From NCBI RefSeq assembly GCF_030687395.1, contig NZ_CP117430.1:372001-436000 (forward strand): DNA of 64,000 bases, read 5' to 3'. The notes under the pieces were generated by a model. It was not told where the DNA came from and made no database searches. It worked only from the letters and a program-made list of their open reading frames with translations. Shown in pieces: positions 35,593 to 43,732 of this stretch (within the stretch, counting starts at the first letter, position 1; every line of letters starts with the position of its first letter). Source of the DNA: Pseudomonas wuhanensis (GTDB taxonomy: Bacteria > Pseudomonadota > Gammaproteobacteria > Pseudomonadales > Pseudomonadaceae). The position numbers and the translations under genes are program-made.

Positions 35593-37188
35593 TCATGGGT
35601 TTTTCAAACGTTCGGCCAGCGAAGTGGCCAATTGCGCCGTCAGTCCGTAGACCGACAATTGGGGGTTTGCGCCAATGCTGGTGGGGAAAAGCGAGCCGTC
35701 ATGAATCGACAGATTACGCAGTTGATGATGTCGACCAAGGCTGTCGGTCACAGCGCTTTTCGGATCTTCACCCATGGCACAACCGCCCATCACATGGGCA
35801 CTGCCCAGACGCGTGCGATACAACTCAAGTCTCAAATCGTCGATCAATGCGCGCGCTTCGGCGAGGGTTTTCACGTAACGAGCGTCGGCGTGCATCGGCA
35901 TCACGGCGTTGGCGCCACCGGCGAACTGGATCTCGGCCATGCTGTGGAAAGCCCGACGCACCCCGTCCCAGGTATACGGTGAAACCTGATAGTCGAGCAC
36001 CGGTGTACCGTCACCGCGCAATTCGACGCTGCCACCAGGGCTGTCCGGGTGAAAACCGTCCCGCAGCAACGCCAACATGGCATGGGTGTGCGGCAGGTTT
36101 TCCATATGCCGGGCGCTTTCCGTGCCGAAGCCGCCAAGCAGGGTGCTGGCCAGCGCGGGGTGCAGCGGTGGAACCTCCAGTTTGTAAGACATCTTGCCGG
36201 TGGTGCCATCCTGCCACTGGAAATGGTCGGAATAGATCGACTGCGGCGCGCCATAGAACGGGTTGATCACCTCATCAAACAGCCCGGCGGACATGTTTAC
36301 CAAGTGCAGGAAGGTCCGTTTACCCAGCCGCTCGTGAGGATCCGGCGCTTCGGAGCGCATTAGCAGCGCCGGGCTGTTGATCCCGCCGCCGGCCAGCACG
36401 TAATGCCGAGCCTTGACCGTAATCGTGCGTCCGGTAGGCGCAACGCAACGCTCATCCATCGCCACACATTGCAAGCCAGTGACCTTGCCGTCTTTGATCG
36501 ACAGCTTTTCGGCGCGGGCCAGATAGAGTAGCTCGCCACCTTTTTCCAGGGTCGCCGGAATGGTCGTGACCAGCATCGATTGCTTGGCGTTGGTCGGGCA
36601 ACCCATGCCGCAGTAGCCGATGTTCCAGCAACCGCGCACGTTGCGCGGAATCACATGCCAGGCGTAGCCGAGTTTTTCGCAGCCTTTGCGGATGACGTCG
36701 TTGTTGGCGTTGGGCGGCACCGGCCACGGGGCGACGCCCAGGCGTTGTTCCATTTGCTCGAACCAGGGCGTCATTTCGGCCGGCGTGTGACCTATGACGT
36801 CGTGCTCTTTGGCCCAGTGTTCCAGCGTCGGGTCCGGGGTGCGAAAGCTTGAGGTCCAGTTGATCAGCGTGGTGCCGCCCACTGCACGGCCCTGAAGGAT
36901 GGTGATCGCGCCGTCCTTGCTCATGCGCCCGATGCCTTCCTGATAGAGGCTGGTGTAGGCCTGGTCTTCGAGCATCTTGAAATCGCTGCTGGTCTTGAGC
37001 GGGCCTTCTTCGATCAGCAACACCTTGTAGCCGGCGGCGCTGAGGATTTCGGCGGTGGTCCCGCCGCCGGCGCCGCTGCCGATGATTGCCACGTCCGTTT
37101 CGAGGGTCAGGTCCTGGGTCAGTCGGGCGCCGTTGTAGGTTTTCCAGCCACGGGCCAGGCCTTCGCGGAACGGATCGGGTACGGGCAT
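35593..37188 (-). CDS. laoA: GMC-type long-chain alcohol dehydrogenase LaoA
   Basis: A 531-residue GMC flavoprotein. FAD binds at VAIIGSGAGGGTTAEILSAA (about 33-52), the PROSITE-like motif GRAVGGTTLINWTSSFRTP follows, a Cys-containing GYCGMGCPTNAKQSM is in the middle, and the catalytic His is in GSAHVMGGCAMG near the C terminus. The order laoC-laoB-laoA with divergent laoR matches the P. aeruginosa system that oxidises long-chain alcohols from SDS and alkane breakdown. LaoA is the alcohol oxidiser there; substrate range here is inferred from that. Confidence 0.87.
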   Translation of the reverse strand: MPVPDPFREGLARGWKTYNGARLTQDLTLETDVAIIGSGAGGGTTAEILSAAGYKVLLIEEGPLKTSSDFKMLEDQAYTSLYQEGIGRMSKDGAITILQGRAVGGTTLINWTSSFRTPDPTLEHWAKEHDVIGHTPAEMTPWFEQMEQRLGVAPWPVPPNANNDVIRKGCEKLGYAWHVIPRNVRGCWNIGYCGMGCPTNAKQSMLVTTIPATLEKGGELLYLARAEKLSIKDGKVTGLQCVAMDERCVAPTGRTITVKARHYVLAGGGINSPALLMRSEAPDPHERLGKRTFLHLVNMSAGLFDEVINPFYGAPQSIYSDHFQWQDGTTGKMSYKLEVPPLHPALASTLLGGFGTESARHMENLPHTHAMLALLRDGFHPDSPGGSVELRGDGTPVLDYQVSPYTWDGVRRAFHSMAEIQFAGGANAVMPMHADARYVKTLAEARALIDDLRLELYRTRLGSAHVMGGCAMGEDPKSAVTDSLGRHHQLRNLSIHDGSLFPTSIGANPQLSVYGLTAQLATSLAERLKNP

Positions 37189-37239
37189 GATGTTCGGGTT
37201 CTCTTATTATTTTGGATTCGGTGGTGATGCGGCTGACGC

Positions 37240-37332
37240 CATCGCGGGCAAGCCACGCTCCCACAGGATTTGAGATGGACCACCCTTTTGTGAGCGACTC
37301 AAACCCTGTGGGAGCGTGGCTTGCCCGCGATA
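37240..37332. repeat. REPIN within the lao operon, with a shared one-base insertion
   Basis: Inverted REP pair between laoB and laoA. Both arms carry the same extra base compared with the consensus (gggagcgTggcttgcc and its complement), so the pair remains perfectly mirrored over about 27 bp. Located inside an operon, its hairpins could influence how much laoA message is made relative to laoB. Confidence 0.92.
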
Positions 37333-37346
37333 GGGTCGACTCGGTC

Positions 37347-37892
37347 TCAAACGGTGGGCGGCCCCGGATACCCGCAATGCGCCCACGATTCAGCCCGGCT
37401 GTACCACGCCATCATCACCATTTGCAGCAACGAGCTGTGGCCCATGCGCAGCAGGCTCAACGAACTGTTTTCCCAACGGTCGAGAAAGTGCCGGATCTGT
37501 TCGCTGCTGGCGTTTTCCCAGCTGCCCCAGATTCCGGTCAGTGGCCCGCGAGTCACGGCCATCCCCAACACATCGAACAATTGCCGGGTCAGTTTGAGCA
37601 TTTCCGGCGACAGGTGATTCAGGCCGTTATCCAGGCTGTACAGGGTCTCGGCGACGGCAGCCGGCATTTTTTCGATGGACACGGCGCCGTCGAGCATCAC
37701 CGGAATCACTGCCCGCAGAAACAGCAGGTCACTGTTGCGAAGAATCGCGAAACCGCTGGCCGGGTTGCTCGATGAGCAGCCGCTGAGGCTCGCGCCTAAT
37801 CCGGCCGTCGCTAGAAAAGCGCTGGCGCCGAGGCTGAATTTAAGCAAGCCGCGCCGTGATAGCGCGGGAGTGTCGGACAGGCTTGGGCTCAT
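37347..37892 (-). CDS. laoB: LaoB, small exported subunit of the alcohol dehydrogenase
   Basis: A 181-residue protein with a twin-arginine signal (LSRRGLLKFSLGASAFLATAG, split SRRGLLKF) followed by a lipobox-like LSGCSSS, so it may be an exported lipoprotein. The rest resembles the small subunit (gluconate dehydrogenase subunit 3-like) that pairs with GMC dehydrogenases. LaoA itself shows no signal peptide, so it may be carried across the membrane by hitch-hiking on LaoB, or stay inside; the sequence does not settle that. 28 bp after laoC. Confidence 0.82.
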   Translation of the reverse strand: MSPSLSDTPALSRRGLLKFSLGASAFLATAGLGASLSGCSSSNPASGFAILRNSDLLFLRAVIPVMLDGAVSIEKMPAAVAETLYSLDNGLNHLSPEMLKLTRQLFDVLGMAVTRGPLTGIWGSWENASSEQIRHFLDRWENSSLSLLRMGHSSLLQMVMMAWYSRAESWAHCGYPGPPTV

Positions 37893-37920
37893 TATTGTTA
37901 TTACCCGGCGGTGATGATCG

Positions 37921-39351
37921 TTAGCGGATAAACAGCTTCTGGATCAGTTTCTGAATGGACTTGCCGTACGGCGGATAGATCAGCTTCGCCGCATTGAAGC
38001 GCTGTTTGATCAGCACGCCTTTGGCCTTGCTGAAGGTCAGGAAACCTTCGTGGCCGTGGTAGTGGCCCATGCCCGAGGCACCGATGCCGCCGAACGGCAT
38101 GTCGTCCTGAGCAACGTGCAGCAAGGTGTCATTGAGGCAAACGCCACCGGAATGGGTTTCGTTGAGGACGCGGTTTTGCTCGCGCTTGTCGTAGCCGAAG
38201 TAATACAGCGCCAGTGGGCGAGGGCGTTGGTTGATGTAGGCAAACGCTTCGTCGAGGTCTTTGTACGGCACAATCGGCAGCAACGGGCCGAAGATTTCGT
38301 CCTGCATCACCGTCATGTCGTCGTTGACGTTGAGCAGCAGGCTATGACCCATGCGCCGGCCCTGGCCCTGATCGAACAGCGGAATCAGCAGCGCGCCCTT
38401 GCTGGTGGCGTCGCTGAGGTAACCGTTGAGCCGCGCCAGCTGCCGGTCGTTGATGATAGCGGTGTAGTCCGGGTTGTCGGCCAGCGTCGGATAAAACCCG
38501 CGAACCGCCTGGCGATAGGCTTCGACGAAAGAGCCGATGCGGTCTTCCGGCACCAGCACGTAGTCCGGGGCGACACAGGTTTGCCCGGCGTTGAGGGTCT
38601 TACCGAAAGCGATGCGTTCGGCGGCGTCCTCAAGCGGCACATCGCGGGAAACGATGGCCGGGGACTTGCCACCCAGTTCGAGGGTCACTGGCGTCAGATT
38701 CTCGGCCGCCGCGCGCATCACGTGTTTGCCGATGCTGGTGGCGCCCGTGAACAGCAAATGATCGAAACGCAGCCGTGAGAACGCGACACCGATATCGGCC
38801 TCACCCAGCACCACGCAGACCAAGTCCTGAGGGAAAACCCGGCCCAGCAATTCCTTGAGCAGCAAACCAGTGGCGGGGGTCGATTCGCTGAGTTTGAGCA
38901 TCACCCGATTGCCCGCCGACAACGCACCCACCAGCGGCCCGATGGCCAGGTAAAGCGGGTAGTTCCACGGCACGATCACTCCGACCACGCCCAACGGCTG
39001 ATAAACCACTTTGGCCGATGCTGGCTGAAAGGCGAGGCCGACTTTGCGTCGCGAGGTTTTCATCCAGCCTTTGAGGTGCCGGCTGGCGTAGTGAATGCCG
39101 TGCAGGCTGGGCATCAACTCGGCGAGCAGGGTTTCATCGGCGCTGCGGTGGCTGAAGTCCTGGCTGATGGCGTCGATCAGGGCCTGGCGCTCATTGCTCA
39201 GCAGGTCCCGCAACGCTTTTAGCCATTGCTGGCGCTGAGCCGCGGGTGGCATCGGGTTGACTGCATACGCCGCGCGTTGAGCGTCGAACAGGGTTTGGAG
39301 CTCGTCCAGAGGCTGCTGCAGGTTCTTCAAGTAGGCGATGTCAGCAGGCAT
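37921..39351 (-). CDS. laoC: LaoC, aldehyde dehydrogenase (coniferyl-aldehyde dehydrogenase family)
   Basis: A 476-residue aldehyde dehydrogenase. The catalytic Cys is in GKTLNAGQTCVAPDYVL and the general-base Glu in VTLELGGKSPAIVS; the cofactor loop is TGATSIGKHVM. It is closest to the CalB/coniferyl-aldehyde class of enzymes, which includes LaoC of P. aeruginosa; there it converts the long-chain aldehyde to fatty acid, which then enters beta-oxidation. First gene of the minus-strand operon, divergent from laoR with 145 bp between. Confidence 0.88.
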   Translation of the reverse strand: MPADIAYLKNLQQPLDELQTLFDAQRAAYAVNPMPPAAQRQQWLKALRDLLSNERQALIDAISQDFSHRSADETLLAELMPSLHGIHYASRHLKGWMKTSRRKVGLAFQPASAKVVYQPLGVVGVIVPWNYPLYLAIGPLVGALSAGNRVMLKLSESTPATGLLLKELLGRVFPQDLVCVVLGEADIGVAFSRLRFDHLLFTGATSIGKHVMRAAAENLTPVTLELGGKSPAIVSRDVPLEDAAERIAFGKTLNAGQTCVAPDYVLVPEDRIGSFVEAYRQAVRGFYPTLADNPDYTAIINDRQLARLNGYLSDATSKGALLIPLFDQGQGRRMGHSLLLNVNDDMTVMQDEIFGPLLPIVPYKDLDEAFAYINQRPRPLALYYFGYDKREQNRVLNETHSGGVCLNDTLLHVAQDDMPFGGIGASGMGHYHGHEGFLTFSKAKGVLIKQRFNAAKLIYPPYGKSIQKLIQKLFIR

Positions 39352-39385
39352 GGTCGCTCCGGATTTATTGTAATGAGGAACTTTT

Positions 39386-39401
39386 TAGAGTCCATGCTCT
39401 A
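39386..39401. promoter_or_regulatory. Inverted repeat between laoC and laoR, candidate LaoR operator
   Basis: tagag and ctcta flank a tccatg centre, 35 bp upstream of laoC and 96 bp upstream of laoR. TetR-type repressors bind such palindromes in divergent promoter gaps. The repeat is short, so the call is tentative. Confidence 0.4.
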
Positions 39402-39496
39402 GAAAGTCAAATGGCACTCTGACACAGCTTTGTTTTATCCATGCGCGGATAGGTCGTAAGATGCCCCTCATCGCACTCTGAATTAAAGCTCAAGCC

Positions 39497-40168
39497 ATGG
39501 CCCCTCGGATCAAAACCAGCGAGCGCATCGTGCAGAACAGCCTGGAGCTGTTCAATCAACAGGGCGAGCGCAGTATCAGTACCAACCACATTGCTGCCCA
39601 CATGGAGATTTCCCCGGGCAACCTGTACTACCACTTCCCCAACAAGCAGGCGATCATCGCCGTATTGTTCAGTGAGTACGAAAACCTGGTGGACAGCTTC
39701 CTGCGCCCGCCCCAGGGCCGCGCCGCAACGGTCGAAGACAAGCGCTTCTACCTCAAGGAATTGCTCTCCGCCATGTGGCGCTACCGCTTCCTGCATCGTG
39801 ACCTCGAGCATTTGCTCGACAGCGATCCCGAGCTGGCCGCCCGTTACCGGCGCTTTTCCCAGCGCTGCCTGATCCAGGGTACCCACATCTATGCGGGCTT
39901 CGTCGAGGCCGGCATTCTGTGCATGGACAAGGTTCAGATCGAATCCCTGACCCTCAATGCCTGGATCATCCTCACATCGTGGGTGCGTTTTCTGTGCACC
40001 ACGCGGGAAAACTCCAATCATCTGAGCGAACAGGCCATCAAACGGGGCGTGTATCAGGTACTGGTGCTGGAGGCCGGATTCGTCACCGATCAAGCTCACG
40101 ATGCGGTGAATGCACTGTTCGAAGAGTTTTATGTGCCGCTGGCCCAGGCGCTGGAAGAAGTGGGATAA
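39497..40168 (+). CDS. laoR: LaoR, TetR-family repressor of the lao operon
   Basis: A 223-residue TetR-type regulator. The N-terminal helix-turn-helix runs from ERIVQNSLELFNQQ through SISTNHIAAHMEISPGNLYYHFPNKQ (motif core ISTNHIAAHMEISPGNLYYH). The C-terminal ligand domain is of the type found near fatty-acid and alcohol genes. It is divergent from laoCBA. In P. aeruginosa LaoR represses the operon and is released by a pathway intermediate; the same is expected here. Confidence 0.85.
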   Translation: MAPRIKTSERIVQNSLELFNQQGERSISTNHIAAHMEISPGNLYYHFPNKQAIIAVLFSEYENLVDSFLRPPQGRAATVEDKRFYLKELLSAMWRYRFLHRDLEHLLDSDPELAARYRRFSQRCLIQGTHIYAGFVEAGILCMDKVQIESLTLNAWIILTSWVRFLCTTRENSNHLSEQAIKRGVYQVLVLEAGFVTDQAHDAVNALFEEFYVPLAQALEEVG

Positions 40169-40212
40169 AGAGTGCAGCAGGATTGAAGCCGACAAAATCA
40201 CAGGAGCCCGTT

Positions 40213-41067
40213 ATGCCCATTGCGCAACTGATCAGCCCGCAAGCGTTGGACCTGAAAAAGGAGACGCCGGGGCTGGTGATTCTGGATTGTCGTTTTGCCC
40301 TCGAAGACCCTGATTACGGTCAACGCAGCTACGCCGAAGGGCATATTGCCGGATCGAGCTTTGCCGATCTTGAGCGTGATTTGAGCGGTGCAGTGGTCAA
40401 GGGGGTTACCGGGCGTCATCCATTGCCTGAACCCGTCGACTTGATCGAACGCTTTCAAGCCTGGGGCATCAACGCCGACAGCGAAGTGGTTTTGTACGAT
40501 GACGGTCCCGGCGCCTACGCGGCGCGGGCCTGGTGGTTGCTGGCGTGGCTGGGCAAGCGCGATGGCGTATTCATTCTCGATGGAGGGTTGAAAGCCTGGC
40601 ACGCCGCCGGATTGCCCCTGAGTCTTGATGCGCCGTCGATCACCCGTGGCACCTTCACCGGGACGCCGGACGCTTCGTTGGTGCTCAGCGCCGAACAACT
40701 CCAGCAACGTCTCGGCCAGCCCTCGCTGACCTTGCTCGACGCCCGCGGCTTGCCGCGCTTCAAGGGCGAAGTAGAGCCGATCGATCCGATTGCCGGGCAC
40801 ATCCCCGGCGCACAATGTGCCGCGTTCACCGATAACCTGGGCAGCGACGGGCGGTTCCTGCCGGCCGAACAGCTCAAGCAGCGGTTTGCCACAAAGCTCG
40901 GTGATCGTTCACCGACGGAGTTGGTCGCGTATTGCGGTTCCGGTGTGACCGCCTGCCACAACTTGTTCGCCCTGTGCCTGGCGGGTTATCCGTTGGGGTC
41001 GTTGTATGCCGGGTCGTGGAGTGAGTGGATCAACGATCCCGCGCGAGGCGTCGCCAAGGGCGAATAA
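40213..41067 (+). CDS. Sulfurtransferase with two rhodanese domains, SseA-like
   Basis: A 284-residue protein with a catalytically silent N-terminal rhodanese domain (about 15-135) and an active C-terminal one. The active-site loop is CGSGVTAC with Cys241; this loop sequence is that of 3-mercaptopyruvate sulfurtransferases rather than thiosulfate:cyanide rhodaneses. The ATG at 40213 is preceded by aggag; the frame is open 294 bp upstream only because it overlaps laoR. It lies 44 bp after laoR with no functional tie to it that I can see. Confidence 0.87.
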   Translation: MPIAQLISPQALDLKKETPGLVILDCRFALEDPDYGQRSYAEGHIAGSSFADLERDLSGAVVKGVTGRHPLPEPVDLIERFQAWGINADSEVVLYDDGPGAYAARAWWLLAWLGKRDGVFILDGGLKAWHAAGLPLSLDAPSITRGTFTGTPDASLVLSAEQLQQRLGQPSLTLLDARGLPRFKGEVEPIDPIAGHIPGAQCAAFTDNLGSDGRFLPAEQLKQRFATKLGDRSPTELVAYCGSGVTACHNLFALCLAGYPLGSLYAGSWSEWINDPARGVAKGE

Positions 41068-41078
41068 TCCCCTATCCA

Positions 41079-41169
41079 TTGTGGGAGCGGGCTTGCTCGC
41101 GAAGACGATGTAACAGTCGACATTGATATCGACTGACCCACCGTCTTCGCGAGCAAGCCCGCTCCCACA
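41079..41169. repeat. REPIN with 27-bp perfectly mirrored arms
   Basis: gtgggagcgggcttgctcgc and the following gaagacg are mirrored exactly at the right end. Both arms carry the same variant (ctcgcgaagacg instead of cccgcgatgg). It lies between the convergent sulfurtransferase and AraC-family genes. Confidence 0.92.
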
Positions 41170-41184
41170 TTTGGATCTTTGTAG

Positions 41185-42027
41185 TCATCCATAACCGGGT
41201 AGTTGCCGCGCACTGCGATACGCCCCCGGTCCTACGCCATAAACCTGTTTGAACTGCCGACTCAGATGGCTCTGGTCGGCAAAACCCAACTGCGTCGCGA
41301 CTTCCAGCGGCAGGCAGCCGCGCTGTAACAGCGCCCGTGCCCGGGCGATACGCTGCTGCATCAACCAGGTGTGTGGCGGCATGCCGGTGGCTCTGCGGAA
41401 CACCCGGGCGAAGTGGAAAGGCGACAGGTTCACCGTCGCCGCCAGTTCCTCCAGCGAGGGCGGCGCCGCCAAGCGTGATTGCAGCAGTTCCTTGGCCAGG
41501 GTCACCGCCCGGTGCTCCTTGCCTGGTTTACCGGCGACCGGGACGGCTGCGTGACGTTGCAACAGCGACAGCATCATTTCCCGCCAGACCGTCTGCTGTT
41601 GCAGCGCCGTGGACGGACTTTCCAGCAACCGATGCAGTTGGCAGAACCCCTTCACCAGGTCTGGATCGCGATACAACGTGGCACTAAATGCCGGCAAGGT
41701 ATCGGTAGGCAGTTCGAGCTCGTCCAGCAGTGAAAGAATCTGTCCACTGTCGGGATAAAACGCCCGGTACAACCAACCGTCTTCCGTTCCTTTGTGGCCG
41801 GTGTGCAGTTCATCCGGGTTGATCAGCACCAGCGTGCCGCTGCCGGCCAGATGCTCGGCGCCGCGATAGCGATAACGCTGGGCCCCGGCCATGATCATGC
41901 CGATCACATAGCCGTCATGCACATGGGGGGCGAAGCGGTGCTCGATGTAGCGCGCGGACAACAACTCGACCCCGGCCAACGGCGCCGTTTGCCAGAAGTG
42001 AATCGACTCGCCCTGAGCGGAATCCAT
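41185..42027 (-). CDS. AraC-family transcriptional regulator
   Basis: A 280-residue regulator. The N-terminal cupin-like sensor domain (HRFAPHVHDGYVIGMIMAG, ligand-type His residues) is followed by the AraC DNA-binding domain from about residue 170: LEELAATVNLSPFHFARVFRRATG is the first helix-turn-helix and PLEVATQLGFADQSHLSRQFKQ the second. Such proteins often regulate amino acid or aromatic exporters; there is no adjacent divergent target. Its stop is 3 bp from the start side of nothing obvious: the hydrolase gene upstream ends 4 bp away in the opposite sense of transcription order, so the two could share a transcript. Confidence 0.82.
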   Translation of the reverse strand: MDSAQGESIHFWQTAPLAGVELLSARYIEHRFAPHVHDGYVIGMIMAGAQRYRYRGAEHLAGSGTLVLINPDELHTGHKGTEDGWLYRAFYPDSGQILSLLDELELPTDTLPAFSATLYRDPDLVKGFCQLHRLLESPSTALQQQTVWREMMLSLLQRHAAVPVAGKPGKEHRAVTLAKELLQSRLAAPPSLEELAATVNLSPFHFARVFRRATGMPPHTWLMQQRIARARALLQRGCLPLEVATQLGFADQSHLSRQFKQVYGVGPGAYRSARQLPGYG

Positions 42028-42030
42028 GGG

Positions 42031-43041
42031 TTACTTGCGCCCTGTGGTGGCGAGCCATTGGGGAATGCGCCTTTCCAGGTAGTAACCCGGTTGCCGGAAC
42101 GAGCCCTCGACGAAGCCGACATGGCCACCCTTGGCCTGCAACTCGAATTGCGTGCAGGCAGACAACTCGTCGGCTTGCGGCAGGCTATGAGGAAAGACAA
42201 ACGGGTCATCCGCCGCCTGGATAATCAAGGTCGGTGTGCGAATCTCTCCAAGGAAATAACGACTCGAAGCGCGGCGATAGTAATCCGCGGCATCGGCGAA
42301 ACCATTCAGCGGTGCGGTGACCCGGCCATCGAACTCCCAGAAGGTGCGCATGTTCTCCAGCGAGCCCAGCGCCGCCAATGCCGCCAGGCCATCCTGATGC
42401 CCTTCATACTGGAACCTGCGCTGCTTGTTCTTGATGTAGGCGACCATCTCCCGCATGAAATGCGCTTGATAGAATTTGGAAAAACCCTGGCTGATGCGAT
42501 CGGCACAGTGATCGAGGCGAAACGGCACCGACACCGCCACGGCGCCGAGCACCCCGCTGTTGCTACCGGTTTCGCCCAAATGCTTGAGCAACACGTTACC
42601 GCCCATGGAATAACCGACCGCATACAACGGCGCGAGGGGGCGTTGGGTGCGCAGGTGCTTGATGGTTTCCGCCAAATCTTCACTGGCCCCGGAATGGTAG
42701 CTGCGCGGCAACAGATTGGGCTCGCCGGAGCAACCTCGCCAGTTCAGCGCGACACTGGCCCAACCCTGGGTGCTGAGCGCCTTCTGCATCCCGGCCACAT
42801 AAGGCGAATTCGACGAGCCGGTCAGGCCGTGCAATACCAGCACCAACGGTGCATTCGCGCTGTGGGGGCCGTGCCAGTCCAGGTCAAGGAAATCGCCATC
42901 TTCAAGCCACAATCGCTCGCGCTCACGCTCGATATGTGTGGTTTTGCGCCATAGCGGTCCCCACAAGGTTTGTAAGTGCGGATTGCCCAGACCGTAGGCG
43001 GGCGTGAAGGCGGGAGTGAAACGTTCTGGCAGATGGGACAC
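42031..43041 (-). CDS. Alpha/beta hydrolase, YheT type
   Basis: A 336-residue hydrolase of the AB-hydrolase-4 (YheT/EMB8) family: LVLVLHGLTGSSNSPYV is the oxyanion region, the nucleophile elbow is GYSMGGNVLLKHLGE, and the acid and base lie in IQAADDPFVF and GGHVGF. Substrate unknown; related proteins act on esters. I take the GTG at 43041 (VSHLPERFTPAF), since relatives begin near this point; the frame is open to 43257 but would overlap rsmD. Its product is made from the same strand as rsmD upstream. Confidence 0.85.
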   Translation of the reverse strand: MSHLPERFTPAFTPAYGLGNPHLQTLWGPLWRKTTHIERERERLWLEDGDFLDLDWHGPHSANAPLVLVLHGLTGSSNSPYVAGMQKALSTQGWASVALNWRGCSGEPNLLPRSYHSGASEDLAETIKHLRTQRPLAPLYAVGYSMGGNVLLKHLGETGSNSGVLGAVAVSVPFRLDHCADRISQGFSKFYQAHFMREMVAYIKNKQRRFQYEGHQDGLAALAALGSLENMRTFWEFDGRVTAPLNGFADAADYYRRASSRYFLGEIRTPTLIIQAADDPFVFPHSLPQADELSACTQFELQAKGGHVGFVEGSFRQPGYYLERRIPQWLATTGRK

Positions 43042-43114
43042 GATTGCTCTCGATGCAGCGGTGCTTACCCGCAGCGTTAACTGACTGAGCTTCGCACCGT
43101 TTTTACAGGCCGGA

Positions 43115-43732
43115 CTAACCGGCGTTCCCTGCCATACGTTGCCACAACGCGTAGTACACCCGTCCTGATTTTTGCTCCCGATGCAGGCGCCAATTTTCTG
43201 GCAAACCCAATATCGACGGTGCCGTTTCGCTTTCAGTGTAGACCCACGCATCGTCACTCAGCCACTGACGCTCTTCGAGCAAAGTGCAAACGGCAGGCAA
43301 CAGATTCTGATTAAACGGCGGGTCGAGAAACACCAGATCGAACGCCGTGGCTGGTTGGGTTTCCAGATAGCGCAAGGCGTCGGCAGTCTGTACCTGACCG
43401 GTCGTGCAGCGCAGGGTGCCCAGATGTTCCTTGATGCTCGCTACTGCGATGTTGCTCGCATCCAGTGCCTGGCCCATGGCTGCGCCACGGGACAAAGCCT
43501 CGAGAAACAACGCGCCGCTACCGGCAAATGGGTCGAGCACCTTGGCCCCGGCGACATAAGGCGCGAGCCAGTTGAACAGGGTTTCACGGACTCGGTCCGG
43601 CGTTGGACGCAAGCCTGGCGCATCGGGGAAGCTCAGCTTTCGGCTGCCCCATTCACCGCCGATGATGCGCAGTTGATTCACACCGTTGTGCACGTTGTGA
43701 ACAGGTTTTTTAGAACGCGATGGACTGGCCAT
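43115..43732 (-). CDS. rsmD: 16S rRNA (guanine-966-N2)-methyltransferase RsmD
   Basis: A 205-residue SAM methyltransferase acting on the 30S subunit. RIIGGEWGSRKLSFPDAPGLRPTPDRVRETLFNWL (GLRPTPDRVRETLFNWL is the family signature) is followed by VLDPFAGSGALFLEALSRGA for SAM and FLDPPFN for the target amine. Its first base overlaps the last base of the upstream M16 gene, so it is translated from the same mRNA as the two peptidase genes. Confidence 0.94.
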   Translation of the reverse strand: MASPSRSKKPVHNVHNGVNQLRIIGGEWGSRKLSFPDAPGLRPTPDRVRETLFNWLAPYVAGAKVLDPFAGSGALFLEALSRGAAMGQALDASNIAVASIKEHLGTLRCTTGQVQTADALRYLETQPATAFDLVFLDPPFNQNLLPAVCTLLEERQWLSDDAWVYTESETAPSILGLPENWRLHREQKSGRVYYALWQRMAGNAG

